This document shows positions 7,502 to 10,697 of a DNA stretch of 10,697 bases, piece by piece. How positions within the stretch are numbered: position 1 is the stretch's first letter; the number at the start of each line of letters is the position of its first letter. The position numbers and the translations under genes are program-made. Source of the stretch: an uncultured Pedobacter sp. (GTDB taxonomy: Bacteria > Bacteroidota > Bacteroidia > Sphingobacteriales > Sphingobacteriaceae); contig CAMLDJ010000180.1 of the NCBI GenBank assembly GCA_946478755.1, positions 1-10,697 on the forward strand, read 5' to 3'. The notes beneath the pieces were generated by a model. That model saw nothing but the letters and a program-made list of their open reading frames with translations. It was not told where the DNA came from and made no database searches.

Positions 7502-7565
7502 GCAATTCTGCTTAAAAATAAAATTCCATTGGGGGATGGTGCATTCTTAAACGTATTCATAACAA

Positions 7566-8633
7566 ATGAAGGTAGATGATATATTGATCAGCCGGTTCTT
7601 TAAGGACCAATGTACTGAGGAAGAAGCCCAGGCAGTTGCCGGATATTTAGAAGCACATCCCGAAAGGTTAGATGAGTTGCTGGGGCTATGGGAGGATACC
7701 GGGGAACAATCTTCTCTATCCGTCCGTAAAAAAGAAGAACTACTCGAGATCATCATTGCGCAGGCGGAAATTAAACAGCACAGGCCAGCTTTAATCAGGA
7801 GTCTTTCGGTTGCAGCCTCTTTACTGCTGATATTAGGCTTCGGTTGGTGGATGGGCATGGGTATCGTCAAGACACCAAAACAGGAAAAAGAACAGGGTAA
7901 GGCGCCGACGATTTATACCCTGGTTAAAATTAATTATGGCAAAGAGGACATGAAGCTAAATATTGCTGATGGTTCGGTCATTTATTTAAAGCCGGGTGGA
8001 GAACTCCGCTATCCGGAGCAACTCAGTAAACAAAAGAGGGATTTTACCCTTAAAGGTGTTGCAAGATTTAAAGTAGCCGAAGATAAATCACGTCCTTTTA
8101 ACGTGTATGCGGGCGGTACAGTGACTACCGCATTGGGCACAGACTTTACCATTTCTTCCAAAGAGAATGAAGACAAGGTAAGCGTGTTGCTGCACAGTGG
8201 CAAGGTTGTAGTTCGGGCCGACAGCAGTTCGCAGCTTAGAAGCATGAAGAAAACCTATCTACTTCCCGGAAATAAATTGCTGATCAACAAAGCGAATTTT
8301 AAGGTGACCTTGATTAAAAATGGGGATCGGCCGGAACGGAGAAGAGAAATGATAGGAGTACAGGGGCAAACAGAGCTCAGTTCAACAGAAATTTCCTTCC
8401 GCAACCAACGCCTTGATAAGATTTTCAATATTTTACGAAGCGATTTTTCTGCTGTTATCCGGTTTGATAAAACCCAATTTAAGCGTATGTACTTCACGGG
8501 AACTTTTAAGCGAAATGCCCAAACTGTAGCCCTTGTTTTAAATGAAATTGCACTGTTGAACCACTTAAATATAGAAAAAAGAGATAGCATCTATATTGTG
8601 AAACCACAATCAAATAAACAATCAACCAATTAA
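7566..8633 (+). CDS. FecR-type anti-sigma factor with DUF4974-like C-terminal domain
   Basis: This 355-residue single-pass inner-membrane protein should bind the ECF sigma factor on the inside and sense a signal in the periplasm. The cytoplasmic N-terminus (1 to about 77) has the usual DILISRFFKDQCTEEEAQ... start. One membrane helix lies at about 78-100 (SLSVAASLLLILGFGWWMGM). The FecR core (about 126-215) contains LNIADGSVIYLKPGGELRYP, the pattern F-T-L-K-G-V-A-R-F-K-V, PFNVYAGG and ALGTDF. The C-terminal DUF4974-type domain (about 274-345) begins ISFRNQRLDKIFNILRSDFS and ends in DSIYIV. This domain type resembles the STN fold. Length and domain order are normal for the family. The susC-type gene begins 20 bp after the stop, so it is very likely in the same transcript or regulated with it. 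Confidence 0.92.
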   Translation: MKVDDILISRFFKDQCTEEEAQAVAGYLEAHPERLDELLGLWEDTGEQSSLSVRKKEELLEIIIAQAEIKQHRPALIRSLSVAASLLLILGFGWWMGMGIVKTPKQEKEQGKAPTIYTLVKINYGKEDMKLNIADGSVIYLKPGGELRYPEQLSKQKRDFTLKGVARFKVAEDKSRPFNVYAGGTVTTALGTDFTISSKENEDKVSVLLHSGKVVVRADSSSQLRSMKKTYLLPGNKLLINKANFKVTLIKNGDRPERRREMIGVQGQTELSSTEISFRNQRLDKIFNILRSDFSAVIRFDKTQFKRMYFTGTFKRNAQTVALVLNEIALLNHLNIEKRDSIYIVKPQSNKQSTN

Positions 8634-8653
8634 TTCACGTAACCGACTAAACT

Positions 8654-10697
8654 ATGGACCAATTTTTATTAAAAACAAGGCCTGTTTTTCACAGCATTGT
8701 ATTAAGCTGTTGTTTTTTGCTTTTATGTGCAGGTACGGCGCTCGCACAAACCGGTGCAACAGTAACAGGGATTGTAAAGGATGCTCAGGGCGCCCTTCTT
8801 CCCGGAGTCTCTGTGAGAATCGAAAACAAGGCAACGAATTTTAAGGCCGGCACCAGCACCAATACCCAGGGGATGTTCTCTATCGGAGGCATACCTGCAG
8901 GTGACAATTACACCATCACCTTTACTTCAGTTGGTTACAAGCCAAAAGTGATGAACGGCTATGCCATCAGCTTGACTGATAAAATATCCATCGCTGTGGT
9001 ATTGGATGAAGACGCCGCCGCCTTAGGGGAAGTAGTGGTTACGGCACTGGGCATAAAGCGCAATAAAAAAGCACTGGGTTATTCCATTGCTGAATTAAAA
9101 GGAAATGAGCTGACACAAGGCGCAGAAGCAAATGTCGCCAATTCCCTATCGGGAAAGGTTTCCGGTATACAGGTGAGCAGGGCTGCTTCAGGATCAGGAG
9201 GTTCATCTAAAGTCATCATCAGAGGTAATAATTCCCTGATTGGAAACAGCCAGCCATTGTACGTGGTAGATGGAGTTCCAATTGATAACCAGAATATAGG
9301 TTCGGCCACTAATACCGGAGGTACCGATTATGGAGATGGTATTTCCAACATCAATCCTGACGATATAGAGACCATTTCGGTACTGAAAGGACCTAATGCT
9401 GCAGCCTTATACGGGCAAAGAGGAAGTAATGGGGTAATCTTAATCACAACCAAATCCGGAACGGCAGGAAAAGGAATGAACATTCAGTTCAACAGTGATT
9501 TTTCTTTGGGTAATACACTGGTTGCTCCAGATTTTCAGAACGAGTATGCACAGGGACTGAACGGGAACTTCACGCATTTGAGACGGGCAGATGGCGGCAT
9601 CATTACCATGAGCCAGGCCATTGCCGGTGGCATTTCTGGAACTCCGAAGATGAGCGCCGGTCGCGATCGCCTGACCCGTTCCAGTTGGGGTCCAAGAATG
9701 GAAGGTCAAAGCTATGAAGATCAATGGGGAAACCTGCTGACCCTTACACCGCAATCGGATACCTATACGGCATTTTTTCAGACAGAAAAACAGTATGTCA
9801 ATAACCTGAGTGTAGAGGGAGGGAATGAAAAAGTAAACTACAGGCTATCATACGCCAATACTTATATAGATGGGTATGTGCCCACAAATGTGATCAACAG
9901 GAACAATTTTAATCTGCGCACACAGGCTAAAATTACCGATAAATTTAATCTTGATGCCAAGCTGAGCTACATGATGCAGGACGGAACCAACAGGCCCACC
10001 TTGTCGGATGCGTCCGATAATCCGGCTTATCTGTTGATCAGTCAGCCCAGGAGTATACCCATGGATATCATGGCGCAGTACAAATGGACTGCAAATGACG
10101 TATCCAGACAACTTGGCTATAGCAATATTTTTGCAGGTCTGGAAAAAACATACGCCACCAACAGCTCCACTGCCAATCCTTACTGGACCATCAATGAAAC
10201 CCGGAATACCGATCGGAGAGACCGGGTAATCGGATTGCTCAGGTTGTCGTACGATTTTATGCCCTGGTTAAAACTGACCGCCACCGGAGGTACAGACTTT
10301 TATACGGACCAGCGCTTGCGCTACCGTGCGGTAAATACCTACCAAAGCCTGAACAGAAAGGGCGACATGAGCGAAACGGTTATTCGCGTGAGAGAAGATA
10401 ATTATGATGCCTTGTTAAACAGTAACTTTAAGCTGGACAACGGATTGGGTTTTACACTGAACCTTGGTACCAGTCATTTGAGCCGTTATCTGCGTCAAAC
10501 CGGTAATTCCGGAAGCCAGTTTGTGGTGCCAGACCTATATGTGATTAACAATACACTCACCAACTCCTACATTTTCGGCTTAACCGAATCTGAAATCAAT
10601 TCAGTATACAGCTCGGGACAGGTTTCTTTTAAAGATTACCTGTACCTGGATCTTACGGCGCGTAATGACTGGTCCTCTACACTGTCAAAGGAGAACA
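8654..10697 (+). CDS. SusC/RagA-family TonB-dependent outer-membrane transporter, 3' end missing
   Basis: This gene runs off the right edge; 681 codons are present and the family is usually about 1000 residues long. A signal peptide covers residues 1-31, with likely cleavage after LCAGTALA, before QTG. A carboxypeptidase-regulatory-like domain follows (about 36-118: TVTGIVKDAQGALLPGVSV ... FTSVGYKPK). Next come a TonB-box-like LGEVVVTALG (124-133), the plug domain (about 140-268) with the hallmarks VANSLSGKVSGIQVSR, IIRGNNSL and PLYVVDGVPIDN, and SVLKGPNAAALYGQRGSNGV, and then beta-barrel sequence. With a SusD partner it should import a nutrient using TonB energy. The substrate is not readable; a susD gene is expected just beyond the window. 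There is no STN domain between the signal peptide and the regulatory-like domain, which is unusual beside a FecI/FecR pair. The ATG is the only start that yields the signal peptide. Confidence 0.93.
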   Translation, partial: MDQFLLKTRPVFHSIVLSCCFLLLCAGTALAQTGATVTGIVKDAQGALLPGVSVRIENKATNFKAGTSTNTQGMFSIGGIPAGDNYTITFTSVGYKPKVMNGYAISLTDKISIAVVLDEDAAALGEVVVTALGIKRNKKALGYSIAELKGNELTQGAEANVANSLSGKVSGIQVSRAASGSGGSSKVIIRGNNSLIGNSQPLYVVDGVPIDNQNIGSATNTGGTDYGDGISNINPDDIETISVLKGPNAAALYGQRGSNGVILITTKSGTAGKGMNIQFNSDFSLGNTLVAPDFQNEYAQGLNGNFTHLRRADGGIITMSQAIAGGISGTPKMSAGRDRLTRSSWGPRMEGQSYEDQWGNLLTLTPQSDTYTAFFQTEKQYVNNLSVEGGNEKVNYRLSYANTYIDGYVPTNVINRNNFNLRTQAKITDKFNLDAKLSYMMQDGTNRPTLSDASDNPAYLLISQPRSIPMDIMAQYKWTANDVSRQLGYSNIFAGLEKTYATNSSTANPYWTINETRNTDRRDRVIGLLRLSYDFMPWLKLTATGGTDFYTDQRLRYRAVNTYQSLNRKGDMSETVIRVREDNYDALLNSNFKLDNGLGFTLNLGTSHLSRYLRQTGNSGSQFVVPDLYVINNTLTNSYIFGLTESEINSVYSSGQVSFKDYLYLDLTARNDWSSTLSKEN

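Noticed and set aside
9440..9754. Minus-strand open frame inside the susC-type gene
   Set aside because: The plus-strand SusC frame is continuous and conserved here; the antisense product shows no family features.
8654..10697. Possible frameshift or internal stop in the susC-type gene
   Set aside because: The frame was followed from the ATG to the last full codon at 10694-10696 and stays open with continuous SusC-like sequence; the gene is cut only by the window edge.

Overview
The window reads as chromosomal DNA from a member of the Bacteroidota, most likely a Sphingobacteriaceae/Pedobacter-type organism. The evidence is two SusC/SusD-type outer-membrane uptake systems, an ECF sigma/FecR pair of the Bacteroidota kind with a C-terminal DUF4974-like domain, a Gld-type ABC transporter, A/T-rich leaders without Shine-Dalgarno motifs, and TAnnTTTG-type promoter boxes. 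The genus is inferred from protein style only. I see no RNA genes, CRISPR array, insertion sequence or phage gene.

Layout. (1) 1-174: the C-terminal end of a SusD/RagB-type lipoprotein that belongs to a locus lying to the left. (2) 268-3417: two tightly linked plus-strand genes, a GldA-like ATPase and a 735-residue protein that fuses a GldF-like permease to a GldG-like domain. They close at a strong two-way terminator (3429-3464). (3) 3470-6749: three minus-strand genes. In transcription order they are a secreted TPR-type protein with a dense histidine motif, a SnoaL/NTF2-like small protein, and an aldo/keto reductase; the last two are only 10 bp apart. (4) 6750-6964: a divergent intergenic region with a candidate promoter and a perfect 14-bp palindrome in the leader of the next gene. 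(5) 6965-10697: a plus-strand block of ECF sigma factor, FecR-type anti-sigma factor and a SusC/RagA-type TonB-dependent transporter that runs off the right edge.

How the parts work together. The right-hand block looks like a regulated import system: a membrane anti-sigma factor holds the ECF sigma factor, and a signal at the outer membrane releases it to transcribe the downstream susC (and presumably a susD beyond the window). The odd point is that the SusC protein has no STN signalling domain, the part that normally contacts FecR, so the signal route is unclear. The left-hand ABC pair is an exporter-like or envelope-associated machine with no clear substrate. It follows a SusD gene with no visible terminator between them, so it may be functionally tied to that uptake locus. 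The middle minus-strand genes look like ordinary accessory metabolism, except for the TPR-type protein, whose family I can describe but whose function I cannot name.

I did not find a clear-cut novel system. The best leads are the STN-less SusC behind a FecI/FecR pair, the palindromic site in the sigma-factor leader, the His-rich TPR protein, and the GldF-GldG fusion beside a SusD gene.
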